From Rhizomucor pusillus (lineage: Eukaryota; Mucoromycota; Mucoromycetes; Mucorales; Lichtheimiaceae): DNA of 64,000 nt. The notes beneath the pieces are model-generated. The model was not told the origin of the DNA, searched no databases, and was given only the letters and a program-made list of their open reading frames with translations. The stretch spans positions 20,505 to 84,504 of the forward strand of contig FWWN02000565.1 of the NCBI GenBank assembly GCA_900175165.2, written 5' to 3'. Each line of letters opens with the position of its first letter. Position 1 is the first letter of the stretch. This document shows positions 22,704 to 35,700 of this stretch, piece by piece. The position numbers and the translations under genes are program-made.

Positions 22704-25467
22704 ATGAAGCGCCATGCCTTATTGCTCGCAATAACGATCATTGCGTTAGCTACCTTTGTAGCGTCAAGTAGCCAACCTCTGAAACGACAATCTGATCGCC
22801 GATATTATACCCTTTACATTCCTCAGTCAAATAATATATATTCCCAACAAGATGTAGCAGAGACGGTTGCTAGGACACTGAATGTCCGCATGGAAGGCCC
22901 GGTAGGCGAACTCAAGTCATACTACTGGGTGAGCGCAGCCGAGCCTGTCAAGAGAAGTGAGCACGAGAACGACTCGGTTTTGGAAGCGTTCAAAGCACAC
23001 AAAGAACAGCGCTTGAATAAACGAGACGAGGAGCAGCAGCAGTGGGATCTTGTTCAACGGATAGATCCGCAGATACCAAGACGACGGTACAGACGTGGCG
23101 TCTTACCTGAACTACACAGTCGAGAGCCGCCGTTCGTAGAGATCAACCAAGGCCAAAAAAGGCTCCAGGAAGCTCAGAAAAACCTTGGCATACAGGATCC
23201 TGGATTTGCTAGGCAATGGCATCTGGTAAGATCGTCATAGATCCATATAAGGCAATTGGAATTGCTTATTTGCTTACTAGATCAATCATGACAATGTGGG
23301 AAATGATATCAACGTAACAGGAGTCTGGAGTCAAGGTAGGAGACTTTTGCCACGCCTGCCGTATTTTTGAGGGGTATGCATGTCTAACCAGTTACCCGAA
23401 ATTCTAGGTATCACCGGAAATGGATCTATTGTAGCTATTCTGGATGACGGTCTCGATTATGAGAGTCGCGATTTGGCAGATAACTTTGTAAGGGGTTTGA
23501 AGAAGAAAAGCACGCAAGTAGATAAAGGAAGGAATTGCTGATATGTCAATTAGTACGCAGCCGGCTCTTACGATTTCAACGACCACATTGACCTGCCAAA
23601 GCCAAAGCTCTTTGACGACACGCACGGTACACGATGCGCGGGTCAGATTGCTGCTGTGAAGAATAATATCTGCGGTATTGGAATCGCTTACGACGCCAGA
23701 GTAGCCGGTAAATATTCTACAGCAGGAGATCGTATATACTTTAAATATTAACGGATGTGGCAATTTGACAGGTGTCCGGATCCTGTCCGGTGAAATTACA
23801 GATGCGGATGAGGCAGCTGCGCTCAATTACAAATTTCAAGAAAACGATATCTTCTCATGCTCTTGGGGCCCACCAGACAATGGTGAAACCATGGAGGCTC
23901 CGGAGGGTATCCTGGCTGATGCATTCGTGAACGGTATTGAAAATGGACGAGGTGGCAAAGGTTCCATCTATGTCTTTGCAACAGGAAACGGTGCAGTTTC
24001 CGGTGATAACTGCAACTTTGATGGCTACACGAATAGCATCTATACTATCACTGTCGGTGCTATAGATCACAACAATGCCCATCCTCCGTATTCCGAAAGT
24101 TGCTCTGCACAGATGGTCGTAACATACTCGAGCGGTGGCGGTCAATATATCGTAAGTCTCTTGCAGGAATAGTTGTTAGAGAGGCCTCTATTTAGCTTTA
24201 TATTTTGTTTCTGCAGTACACGACGAATGTAGGCGAGGAAGACTGTTCCGACAGGCATGGTGGCACATCTGCTGCCGCGCCAAGTGCAGCTGGCGTTTTC
24301 GCACTTGTACTTTCCGTCCGTCCGGAGCTTACGTGGCGTGACTTGCAACATCTTTGCGTACAAACGGCGGTACCTATCAGCACAGACGACGATGACTGGA
24401 AAAAGCTTCCTTCCGGCAGACTCTACAACCACAAGTTCGGTTACGGAAAACTGGATGCATACGCTATCGTAGAAGCAGCCAAAACATTTAAACTTGTCAA
24501 CAAACAAACACACATCGAATTGCCTGTGGCCACGTCCAAGCAACCAATCCCGGACTCTTCCGGAGGCAAGAAGGTCGCCTTGCAAACTTCTATCCAGGTC
24601 ACTGAAAAGATGGTCAAGGATGCAGGCTTGATGCGACTGGAACATGTTACTGCAACCGTTAACATTGAACATCAACGACGTGGTGATATCGTTATCACGC
24701 TCCAGAGTCCCAACAAGGTCGAGTCCGAGCTTGCTACACTTCGACCCAGCGACAGCAGTCCAGATGGTATCCGCAACTGGAAGTTTATGAGTGTCAAGCA
24801 TTGGGAAGAGAATCCTGTGGGCGAATGGACTTTGCTGGTTTACGACATGAGCCATCCAGAAGCAAAGGGCAGTCTAGTCAACTGGACTTTGACCCTTTGG
24901 GGCGAGCAGGACCCAGCCTTCAAGGGCGAGCCTGTACATTCTCCATTGGCAAGCCATCCGACACCAACAACTACTCAGAAAGCACATCACACAAGCTCCA
25001 CTTTATCCTCCATCACCACCAGCAGCACCAGCAGCACCAGCGGCACAAGTGAACATATCCCTCCCAGACCAACACGGGTCAAACCGAGTCAATCCTCCTC
25101 TCCTAGTACATCCGAGGCAGAGTCAGCTTCCGCGTCACCATCTGAAAGCAAAGAAGAAGATAACGTCGAGCCAGCTGGCCAAGCGACTTCAGAAGAAGAG
25201 AGCGGTAATGCTAACACAGCTGTCTATGGGTTCGTCGGCAGTGCAGCAATCCTTACGCTGGCAACGGGATTGTATCTGTATAGACGCAACAACTGGCGTC
25301 CGCCTTCCTTGCCAACGGACGACGAAGGACGCTCAAATCCTGACAGAACGGGAGGTTATGAGTTTACCATCCTGCGACATTCTGAGGAGGACGAAGCGGA
25401 CCATGATACCGGTCGGCCAAGCGATGACAGGCCTCTTCTCAATGAGAACGGGCAGCCCAGATCATAG
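22704..25467 (+). CDS. KEX2: Kexin-type (Kex2) serine protease
   Basis: A late-Golgi proprotein convertase cutting after Lys-Arg/Arg-Arg. Six exons (22704-23225, 23281-23335, 23408-23487, 23554-23707, 23772-24151, 24217-25467) give 813 residues. A signal peptide (HALLLAITIIALATFVASSS) is followed by a prodomain ending in the RRRYRR self-cleavage site near residue 130. The S8 domain has the triad Asp205 (ILDDGLD), His243 (DTHGTRCAG) and Ser415 (HGGTSAAAPS), with the oxyanion Asn in FATGNGA. A P domain follows, containing RGDIVITLQSPNKVESELAT and ENPVGEWTLLVYD. Then come a Ser/Thr-rich stalk, one membrane helix (~733-752, VYGFVGSAAILTLATGLYLY) and an acidic cytosolic tail with YEFTIL (778-783), similar to the yeast Kex2 retrieval signal. 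The ATG at 22704 is the first in frame. Confidence 0.95.
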
Positions 25468-26321
25468 ATAAAATTGTCTCTTCTTTTAATTGCACTCATA
25501 TCCATAAAATGTAGCAAATACTTTTCGATCAGTTTTAACAAATAAGATGGTACATTTTTGTTTCATATTTGGGAAATCGTCTTCCTTTATTGCATCCACT
25601 AGAACCCAAAGTTACAAATGAATGGCACCATGGAGACGAGAAAACTTGGAAAAAAGAGACCGTAACACTGATACTTCAGAAGCGGAAATAGAAACATTGT
25701 GGGTAAGCACTTAGCATACAGCTTGAAGAGATGACATCACGTGTTGCCGGATGGGCGTATTGACTCGAGTCAATAAAACCTCATTACAGGTACAAATAGA
25801 ATGCATAGTATGTCTGATATTTACAGTATGGGTATCTATGACCGTAACTAAGAAAAATGCAATCATCATTGCTTTTCATTGTCGACGAACAACACATATT
25901 TCGTCGGGTTTCCAAGCTTCAGTTTTCCGACCGCACGGTCCGTTATCCATTACATCACAATCTGCATTTTACCGATAGGTGCTATTATTATTTCTTCATG
26001 AAAAACTAAAAGCAGTAATGACATAGTTAACGCTACAGTTCTGCAGCGGCAGCCCATTCAAATAATCGTTTAGAAGTCTGTGGTGGAGTGTGCTCGGTGG
26101 AGAAAGCAGTGGAAAGAAAGAAAGTAGGTATGATACTTTCCACGGTACCGAAAAGCTGTCGAAAGTGGATGAATTACGTGCCTGATTCCGAGCATCATCA
26201 TGACGTAAGTGAAACCGCAATAGCGACATACATAAATACAAGGGTTCGCGCGTTCGCAAGGCGACTTTATCTTCTTCCTTTCGTTTATTCTCTGTCTATT
26301 TTACATTTCTTTAATACAAAA
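25468..26321. other. Intergenic region upstream of RTC3-like gene
   Basis: About 850 nt. A TATA-like cataaataca lies near 26230, within 100 nt of the next ATG. No other gene was seen. Confidence 0.45.
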
Positions 26322-26760
26322 ATGGCTGCCTCAAACTTGTCTGGATCTTCTGGCGAACGTGCTACCAAGATTGTCTATCGCGGAGCAAACGATCAAGAAT
26401 TCTTTGTTATTGCCAACCCTGGCATGGCATCCAAGTGGCGCAAAGACAAGACTATTCCTCTAATTGATGTTGTCCAATGTAATTATTACTATTGGACGTT
26501 ATATGGGAGCTCGCAAAATATTAACACGGCAATTTTGATCTAGCTTTTGACGTGTTCACTTCCAATACAGGAAAGGAAACCGGTGAAGCTGTTCGACCAT
26601 CCCGGGGCACGTTAGAGTAAGTAAAAAAGAACTCAGACAGTCGAGGATAGTGTGGTTTAACCACGATGTCATGTTCTGTAGGAGCGCTTTCCATACCCAC
26701 AAAGAGGAGGATGCAGTGCGACAGATTGTCGAAAACGGCGAGGAAAAGAACATACATTAA
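26322..26760 (+). CDS. Small SBDS-domain protein, RTC3-like
   Basis: Three exons (26322-26478, 26544-26616, 26682-26760) encode 102 residues. The sequence matches the single-domain SBDS N-terminal fold seen in yeast Rtc3/YHR087W: KIVYRGANDQEFFVIANPGM, then a DVVQSFDVFTSNTGKETGEA region and ESAFHTHKEEDAVRQIVENG. The full SBDS/Sdo1 ribosome-maturation protein is about 250 residues with extra domains, so this is the short stand-alone form. In yeast Rtc3 has been linked to stress and RNA metabolism; the biochemical role is unclear. Introns are 65 nt each and keep the frame. Confidence 0.85.
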
Positions 26761-26988
26761 GTAAAAACACAAACAAACAGAATTACTGTATATTTTTTCC
26801 CTCCCATCTACATTGCTTTGTGAATAAAAGGAGAAACCTCAAGGAGTCGCTGAATACGCGCTCAATGTCTATACACTACTGCCACCTCAGTGCCCCTGTT
26901 GCGGGAGCACCCCCTTATTTTCACCTCCAAGCATGAGCTAGACCCTCCTCCATAGGAGCTTCCTCGTGCATACTATCTTTCATCTGTC

Positions 26989-28281
26989 ATGACAACTCAT
27001 TCAGTTCAAAGTGACTCATCTGTGCGAACGCCAACAAGCCATTCCACTGATGAAGACTCGCGTATTTCCTCTTCGACAAGCACTGGAAGCCTTCCTTTAG
27101 GACATAACGAGTACAACGAGGAAGATAAGCGGAACGGTGCCTGCCGCATGGTTGAAAGCGACACAGACTCGGACAAAGATTTGGTTATCACCTCTTTGAC
27201 AGAGTCGCTCCAGATCCACAAGGAGATACTAGAGCGGCTGCATAATGAAAAGCAGGAATTTATCGCGAATATTGAAAAAGAACGGCAGAGCGAACGCGAG
27301 GCTACAGAGAAGGAAAAAGAACTTGCACAGCAGGCGCTTGAGGAGCAGATGGAACGGTATCGACGTCTAGAGAGCAATTACGCTACCGTTGTCAAGGAAT
27401 TGGAAGCAAGAAAGGAAGAGTTCAAGCGCATGGAAGCTAATTTCTATGCACATGTGAGAAGGTAGAAACGCACAGTACTTACGACTGAGTTGATCTATAT
27501 ATTTTTTTTTCTCCATTTGTTTAGCATACGACCAACGGATGATGACTTGTCGACGATACAGTACGAAATTAATCACTTATCTGGACAACTGAACAACTTT
27601 TGTATGGGTCTAAAGTCCAAAATGGACAGATCCGGCGGTACAGCATATATCCTTGAGAGATGGAGTGACCGAGAAGATGCAATCAAACAGCACCTATACA
27701 AACCAGACAGTGAGGACGAACGCCTTGAACCCGGTGTTATTACCATGTTCACAGAGAAGTTGATAACGGACATTCTGACCAAGGATATCTTTAATCAGCC
27801 TATCCACGCCGGTGTATCCGTTAACGAAACATTCAAAAACCTTAGTGACTGGATGGAGCCTCGTAATCCAGAGTGGGCAGGCCGCTTACGGCAGCAGGTT
27901 AGCGCACTCGTTGTAAAGCAGCCAGGCATTGAGCAGGATAAGATCGACAATGCGATAAAACAAGTTGTGACGGAAATCCTCGACGATCTTAGCAACATCT
28001 ATCCACGCGTCAAAGACGGCGAAGCTCAGAAAAAGAAGGTGGAAAACATTGTCGCGAAAGCAGCAAAGCTGAACCTGGCGATGAAGGGGCAAGATATCAA
28101 GGTGTTTTGTGCGCCGATAGAAGAAGGTGTAGCTGCGTTTGACGAAAGACTGATGAAGCCAGTCAGTCGCAGCGAGCCAAATGGAACTGTAATATTTGTT
28201 ATTTCCCCACCCTTTGTAGCCGTGGATCCCAAAGACGAGGACCATGGGTTTATAATCCATGCCAAAGTTTTCTGTGCCTAG
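26989..28281 (+). CDS. Coiled-coil protein of unknown function
   Basis: Two exons, 26989-27461 and 27525-28281, give 409 residues. The N-terminus is Ser/Thr-rich and probably disordered. Residues ~65-155 form a long charged coiled coil (EKERQSEREATEKEKELAQQ). After the intron a helical domain that looks conserved begins (SIRPTDDDLSTIQYEINHLS, NNFCMGLKSKMD) and runs to a C-terminal part with FVAVDPKDEDHGFIIHAKVF. I have the impression that similar coiled-coil proteins occur across filamentous fungi, but I cannot name a characterised member. No membrane segment or catalytic motif was seen. Two CCCCT motifs (26893-26897 and 26911-26915) lie about 80-95 nt before the ATG. The stop is only 109 nt before the importin start. 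Confidence 0.7.
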
Positions 28282-28390
28282 AAAGAAGTGTGGCTTTTTC
28301 GAAACTGCGAATCACTCAGTCGTCCGTCGTTCCTTCCCGCCTCTTTTTTATATTTTTTCCTTTTTTTTTAATATCCTTACGCAACTCGAT

Positions 28391-31300
28391 ATGGAAGTAC
28401 CTGCTGAAGTTCTTCAGCAACTGACACCAGTGCTGACAAGTCTCTTGTCGCCTGATAATGCTCAGAGGTATTGGCTTTGTATATGTGCGCGTGTGGCCCC
28501 CTCAGCAGCTGATGTAGAGACACTAGATCGGCAGCAGAGGCCCAGCTCAACGAGCAATGGGTCAAGCAGCAGCCAGACTTGCTGTTGGTCGGTTTGGCTC
28601 AATTCATTGCTCACAACAATGAAGTGCAGGTGAGCTGGAATATAGTTTCAGGACCCCTGACAACGCTCTAAAACACGGTTATCCGATTAGCTACGATCGC
28701 ACTGCAGCGTCTTGTTACGTCGATTAGCCTTTAAGCAATTCACTTCTGCAACGGACCCTGAAGCCAGGCTCTGGGATTTGGTGCAGGAGCCTACTCGGGA
28801 GTCCGTGAAAGGGCTTTTGCTCGTTGCCCTCGCGAACGAGTCCGACCAGGGAACCAGGCACAAAGTTGCGGATACTATCGCTGAGGTCTCAAAGTCGGAT
28901 ATTATGGATGGAGGTAATGACTCAAAAACAATGAAGCTTATCGTTCTTCCTTTATGCAGAATTTTGCTGACCAGTTCACATTAGGTAAATGGAACGCGCT
29001 TCTATCAGCCCTCTTCGAATGCAGTCAATCCCCGAGCGCGGCACATCGCGAGTCCGCGTTTAGAATCTTCGCTGCTGTTCCCGAGCTTATTTCAAATCAG
29101 CACAACGATACCTTAAAGTCAGTTTTCATGAACAGCTTGACAGACGTTGAAAGCCAGGAGGTGAGGATGCAAACCTTTGAAGGGAGGATGAGGAGTGAGG
29201 TGTTGATAGTCTGGTTTCATTGCAGGTTCGATTGGAGGCTATGCGAGCTGCTGCAACGTACATCTGCCAAGCTGAACCGGAGACTCAAAAGAGCTTGGGC
29301 GCATTGATGCCGCAAATGTTGGAGGTTAGAATCTGCAGTTACACACGATTGGAATCATATGAGACAACGTATAAACTTTATATCTATAGACCTTGACACC
29401 CGTAATCAACGCCCGCGACGATGGCAAGCTTGTCGATGGTCTCGTTGTCTTGATCGATCTTGCCGACAATGCCCCCAGATTGTTCAAACCAGTTTTGCCA
29501 AACCTGCTTACTGTCATGGTCAACATTGCCAAGGATAAGGCATTTGAAGACAGAACTCGACAGACTTCCTTGGAACTTTTGTTGACTTTGGCCGAATCAG
29601 CTCCTGGTATGGCCAAAAAGTTGCCCAACTTTGCATCTGAAATTATCCCTGTCGCCTTGGAAATGACAACCGACATTGAGGACGAAGAGAGCTGGTACAC
29701 TACCGATGATGTAAGCTTGACTGTTGTTTTCTAGCCGAGATCTCCAACCTTATCTTTATTTTATGCAGCTTGATGAGGATGACAATGAAGAAAATTACGT
29801 CGTCGGTGAAAGCACTCTTGACAGAATTGCTCGATGCCTTGGTGGCAAAGCAGTCGTTCCTGTCGCATTCCAATATATTCCACAGATGCTCCAGTCTGGT
29901 GAATGGCAACAACGGCGCGCTGCTTTGATGACAATCTCTTCTATCGGCGAAGGCTGTGAGAAGGTCATGAAACCAGAGCTCGGTAACATCATCCAAATGA
30001 TCCTTCCATACTTTAAGGATCCTCATCCTCGCGTGCGGTACGCTGCTTGCAACGCAATCGGCCAAATGTGTACCGATTTTGCGCCCTACCTCCAAAAGTC
30101 ATACCACCAAGCTGTCATCACCTCGCTTTTACCTCTTATGGATGATAACTCTCAACCTCGAGTGCAAGCTCACGCTGCTGCCGCCATGGTCAACTTTTGC
30201 GAAGAGACTGATAAGGCTACGATCGACCCATACCTGGATGCCATTTTTGAACGTCTCTTAATCCTCCTCAGAACTTCCAAGACTTACGTCCAGGAGCAGG
30301 CTATTACCACAATCGCCACAGTGGCAGACAGTGCCAAGGATAAGTTTGTCAAATATCACAATGTCATTATGCCATTGTTGCTCGATATCCTGCGTCAAGC
30401 ATCCGACAAGCAATACCGCACTCTCCGCAGCAGAACCATCGAATGTGCTTCCTTGATCGGTCTTGCCATTGGCAAGGAAGGCTTCAGTCCTTATATCCAG
30501 ACCTTCACTTCTCTCCTTGCAGAGATTCAGCAGTCTGTCACTGAACCTGATGATTCTCAGACACCTTACCTTCTTGCCGCCTGGGCTCGCATATGCAAGA
30601 TGATGGGCGAAGACTTCTTACCCTTCCTCCCCAACATCATGCCACCATTGTTGCAGTCCGCTCGCTTGACTCCCGAATTTTCCTTTGTCGATCCTGAGGA
30701 AGAGGATGTTGAAGCCAAATATCCAACTGAAGAGGGTTGGGAGTTTGTCGGCATTAACGGACAACAGATCGGTATCAAGACCTCCGTTCTGGAAGAAAAG
30801 CATACAGCTATCGAAATGCTCCTCAACTACGCTCGCGACCTTGGTGCTGGTTTCTTGCCATATGTAGGCCAGGTTCTCGAAATTGCTCTGCCTTTGCTCA
30901 AGTTTTACTTCCACGATGGTGTTCGACACGCAGCTGCGGCACTTCTGCCACTTTTGCTTCGCGATGCAAAGTTGGCAAACGTCGCGCCCAACGAACTTGC
31001 CAACATGTGGCACACTATCTATGAAAAGGTCATCAAGCTGCTGCCAAACGAAGACGACATTTCCTTCCTTGCCCAGTTGTATTCTACTTTCTACGAATGT
31101 TTGGAAGTTTTGGGCGACAACTGCCTGCAAGCCAGCGAAATGGACTCATTCACAAGCGCCACAGAAGAACAGCTCAAGGGCTTCTTGACTCGCTTGACCG
31201 AGCGTGAGAAGGAAAAGCAGAGCAATGAAGACGAAGAGGTGGATGAAAACTTGGCTGAAGCAGAGGCTACCGACGAAGATGCTCTCAGCGAAGTAGCTCG

Positions 31301-32057
31301 CGCTCTGCAAACCATCTTCAAGACTCATTGCACTGGGTATCTGCCATTCTTTGAGCGTCTTTTGCCACTTATTGTTCAATTCATGAATCATCCAAGCATG
31401 TCCGCCCGACAGTTTGCTGTATGCATCTACGATGACTTGGTGGAATACCTCGGTCCCGCCTCGTTCAATTACTCGAATGTTTTCCTGCAGAGCATGATTA
31501 ATGCCTTGCAGGACCCTGCACCGGAGGTACGTCAGGCAGCTGCCTACGGTATGGGTGTATGCGGCCAGTACGGTGGTGAGCAGTATGCCGATGCCTGCGC
31601 TACTGCATTGGAACCGCTGTTTGCGCTTATCAATGCACCGAACGCACGCGAGGAGGGCATTGTTTTTGTCACCGAAAATGCAATCTCTGCCGTTGCCAAA
31701 ATCTGCAAGTTCAATTCATCAAAATTCAACACTGAGCCCGTTCTCTCAGCCTGGTTTGCATCCCTTCCAATTCTGAACGACGACCAAGAAGCCCCCTTGG
31801 TCTACTCATACTTGCTCGAACTTTTGAAGGCCGAGCATCCAAGCATCCTCGGCGCAGGCAACAGCAATGTTCCTCACCTCACAAAGATCTTTACGGATGT
31901 TTTGGCGGCAGATATCCTGTCACCTGAACTCGCACCTCAGATCGTGGACAGTCTCAAGATTATTCTGAACGGTGTAGACGAGAGCACGCGCAACCAGTTA
32001 TGGAACTCTATTTCACCAGAAAACCGAGCCATCCTGCAAGAAAAGGGATACGTTTAA
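28391..32057 (+). CDS. Importin beta-family karyopherin, IPO5/Kap121 type
   Basis: A nuclear import receptor built of HEAT repeats that binds cargo such as ribosomal proteins and histones and releases it on Ran-GTP. Seven exons (28391-28467, 28527-28629, 28691-28913, 28985-29160, 29226-29324, 29390-29710, 29769-32057) give 1095 residues, close to yeast Kap121/Pse1. The N-terminus (LTSLLSPDNAQRSAAEAQLN, EQW) is the importin-beta N-terminal helix pair. HEAT repeats are visible throughout, for example YFKDPHPRVRYAACNAIGQM, LQDPAPEVRQAAAYGMGVCG and QYIPQMLQSGEWQQRRAALM. An acidic stretch (NEDEEVDENLAEAEATDEDA) lies in the middle-late part. Kap121/IPO5 fits best, but other importin-beta family members are not excluded. 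Confidence 0.9.
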
Positions 32058-32717
32058 AAGATAATAATGAAAATTTTTAAGATAGATCCATATATATTCC
32101 ATCCTATAACAACATGCTTTGCTTTTCTTCTCTCTCCCTCGTCCCTTCCCCTCCACCTTTACATCAGAATATATACTTTTTTCTTTTGCTTGTCTAGTTA
32201 TTGACCCAAAATTTATCTTTTCTTACTCCTTGTTTGTCACGAACTAGTATTACCGGTACTAGTCTCTCTTCTATCTCTAAATCTACACAAACTGACTATC
32301 CAACAAGTAACCACGACAAAGCAAACAGTCACATATTCGTGCCTGTCAAGAAAAATCAAAACTAGCTATATTTCGAGTGGGTTAAATACAAGTACATGTG
32401 TAAGGAGTATGACAACTTGGTGTTTGTATATCGTGTATGTCGTGTAGAGGCGTGTGTATGGTCGAGATATAAAGGTTAGGTGCGGGGAGAACGAACGCAA
32501 GTGTGTGGGAAGATGGGAGAATATGCGAGTGTATATGTAAAATGTATAAATCGTATAGGTTCGGAGTGGGAATGAGGGACTACTACATCTGTGCAAATTT
32601 GTGCAATAACAAGATGGAAATAAAAGGACACAGGATAAGGATGAGAAGGAGTAGGAGACGAGGATAGCAAACAGAATTGTCACCTCAAAGTAAGTAAGGA
32701 AAGAACAAGAAGAAACT
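32058..32717. other. Convergent 3' region
   Basis: 3' ends of the importin and RhoGAP genes. Pyrimidine-rich near 32120-32160 and purine-rich near 32630-32720. No gene was seen. Confidence 0.5.
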
Positions 32718-35700
32718 TAATCAAACAGAGAGTGAGCGTTCAAGATTAGATATTCCACAACGGCATTCTTGTAACTCATATCCAAAAAGTCGCGGTTTGG
32801 ATCTCTGTCACGCATCAGCGTTGGACCGAATACAAGCGCAAGGTTCTTGACTGTCATACGGTTCTCGCCGCTACGCTTGCTAACTCTGTAAAAAAAAATG
32901 AACGGTTAATGAAAAGACGCCGCTTTTCAATCATTGCATTATTAGCTGGTTACCTTTGCAAGTGCTGCATCAAGACTTTGATGGTCTCATAGTTTGCTTT
33001 GGGCATGTCTGACAGCAGTGTGCGGAAATGCTCTGTCTTTTCTGGAGTGTTTTGCATAGCTAGAGGGGGAAAAAAAACGGAAGAAGATTAGCATCTCGAG
33101 CTCAATGGGAAACTAGTCGAATCAGATACTCACAAACACCATCAATGAGCTTTTGATAAGAGTCAAAGGTAAGCAAGGGATCAGGAAGCTCTCTAAAGTA
33201 TTGCTTCAAGACACTGGTCACTGCACAAATATCATTGTATTCGTCCTCGTCCTGCAAATCAATGGTGCTACCGTTGCCCTGGTCGAAAGCAACCTGGATT
33301 GCACGCATCTGCGCAGCGCCGCCTGACTTGCGGTAGATGCCTTCGTAGTCCATACCGCGTGCCTCAACGGCTTCGATGCATTTACTGACGACCAACGGTA
33401 CAGTGCCGCCTTCCAGGGACACCTGACTGGCAAGATCAGAGCCGAACATGGAGACTGAAAAGAAAAATCGTGTTAGTCATCGCATTCTATGCAACAGCAG
33501 CAGCAGCAGCTACACGTACCTAGCTTGGGTGCTTCGCCCTCAGAAAGTGGGCTTGAAAGATCGAGACTGCTTGTCGTAGCAGCAAAGCATCCCTGAGGAG
33601 TTTGCGCGAGGCATTTACCGTGTGTTACGAATCCACATCCTGGTTACGTTAATTCGAGTTGTTGTTAGCTTTGTGCAGCCGTCGTACACAGAATTCTTGC
33701 TTGCAATTACCTTGGCATCTGTATTCTGACAATCCCCAGATCTTCTCGCTGCACACACCACACTTTACAGGCCGCAGGAAACTTGTCGGCTGAAAAGAAT
33801 GGGAGCCGTGATGCACGCTTGTCTGGGACTGCTTGGATCCCTGGCGCGCGTCGCGACGAGGTGGTTCGACGTAAGTACTAAGGCTTTGGCTGCTCACGCT
33901 TGCATTCGACAAGTTGTAAAAGCTACCGCCTTTGCCGCCGTCGTTGCTCAGGGATGGTTCTGTCCGGTTAGACTTGTTGAACCGGGTAAGCATATTAACT
34001 GCGTTCTTTTTGACCTTGAACAATTTGGGCGCTTGTGTTCCATTAAAACTGTCACGGGATGTCACTTTACGCTGTCCTCCAACAATAATGCTGGCCTCGG
34101 AAGGCTCTCTTTGCATCGGCGGTGCTGCTGGAGGTGGAGGGGAAGAGCTCGAAGACTTTAATTCGCTCGATACAGACGCCGCAGGGTGCAAGAATGATGT
34201 ACCAGCCATCACCGCTGCAGCTTCGCGCTCGCGCTCTGTCACACGTCGAGACAGATCGTTGTTCATCGATGTAAGCTCGGCGTTCTGTGTGTTGAGCATA
34301 ATCATCTCGTTAATCACTTCGTCGCGGATTTTGCCGAGCTGCCGAGTCTCCGCCTTTAGTGAATCTCTTTCGGCCATCAGTGATTTTATCTCGGTTGACA
34401 ATGCCTTTGCAAGTTCTTCGCCCTTGGATGTCGAACCATTCGTGCTAAATGAGAATTGAATTAACAAATGATTATCCAGCAAAAAAGTTACTACTAACCT
34501 TGCAAGTCCAGCTTGCTTTTGTTTGTACAGATTGGCAATATCAGCCGAGAGCGTGTCGCGGAAACTCTGGAGTTCCTTGCATGTTCTTTCTAGATCGTAG
34601 CGAAGCTGTGCGGCGCGGTCGAGCTCTTCCTTGCTCAACGTGTTAAACTCTCGAGTACTCAGCATCCGTGCTTGCTGGTAGACAGTCACTTGATGTCGAA
34701 GTTGCGCTATCGTGTTTTCATGCTGTTGGCGCAGCGCCACTTCTTTGGTAAACTCGTCTTTAGCACGAGTAAATTCATCCAATGCACGTTTGCTTGCATC
34801 CTAACACGGATAGCTAAATTTAGCTTTCCCCCGTGCACCCACCAATTTTTTCTCCTACCATTACATTCGTCTTACCTTAATTTTATTGAAGCTTCCAGTT
34901 AATTCCGCAAGCTTCGCATTCGATGCCTTGAGTTCCGCCTTGAGTTTCGCGACCGATTCTCTGTCTGTAGGAACATCGTTTTCAGAGTCTAGATCGAACG
35001 ACGAAGCAGCCGAGTTTGCAGTTGTTGCTTTCCACGAGGGCGGCAATGGAAAATCTGCGACGCTCGCGCTGCTCTGGTTGGTCTGCCTGTAGAGCGAGGA
35101 TGCCAGCAACTCGGTAGCCTTGCTGATTTTTGAAGCAATAGCAGATGCCGGATGCCGTTCGCTGCTGTTATTGTTGTTGTTGTATTTGCTGGCTTTAATG
35201 GTTGCATTGCGATCCAAACTACTGTAATTGCTACTGCTTGTTGTGTTTGTAAACAAGTTTGCACCTAGGGATTTCGTCAGGTCTGAAATATCGCTCGAAT
35301 CATTGTCAAAGAACGAAAGATTGAGAGAAGGTATGTCTGAGGTATCCAACGTGACAGACGAGCTGGAACTGCCGATTTCGGGTTTGGATGGTGGTAATAC
35401 AATGTCTGTTTGCTGTAAAGATACACAAGAACTGGCCGCTGAAGGGATCGATGTAAGGCGTGTGCCAACAGATGGCCCAGTTGAAATGCTGTCTGCTGAG
35501 AGAGGTGGAGTAGGCGAAGATTTTGGATGCAAACACGGTTCTGAAGACGACGGTGTCAGACTAGGAAGTTGCCTTGTCTTCTCGTTGCGTCCGCTCTTGG
35601 TAGTTGCTTCAACGGAGCTGCTGCGTGACCGGGAAGGTGTAGGAGGTCTTTTTCCTGGATCCTCCGAATGATCAAACCGTGAGTGATCTCTTCTCGGGGG

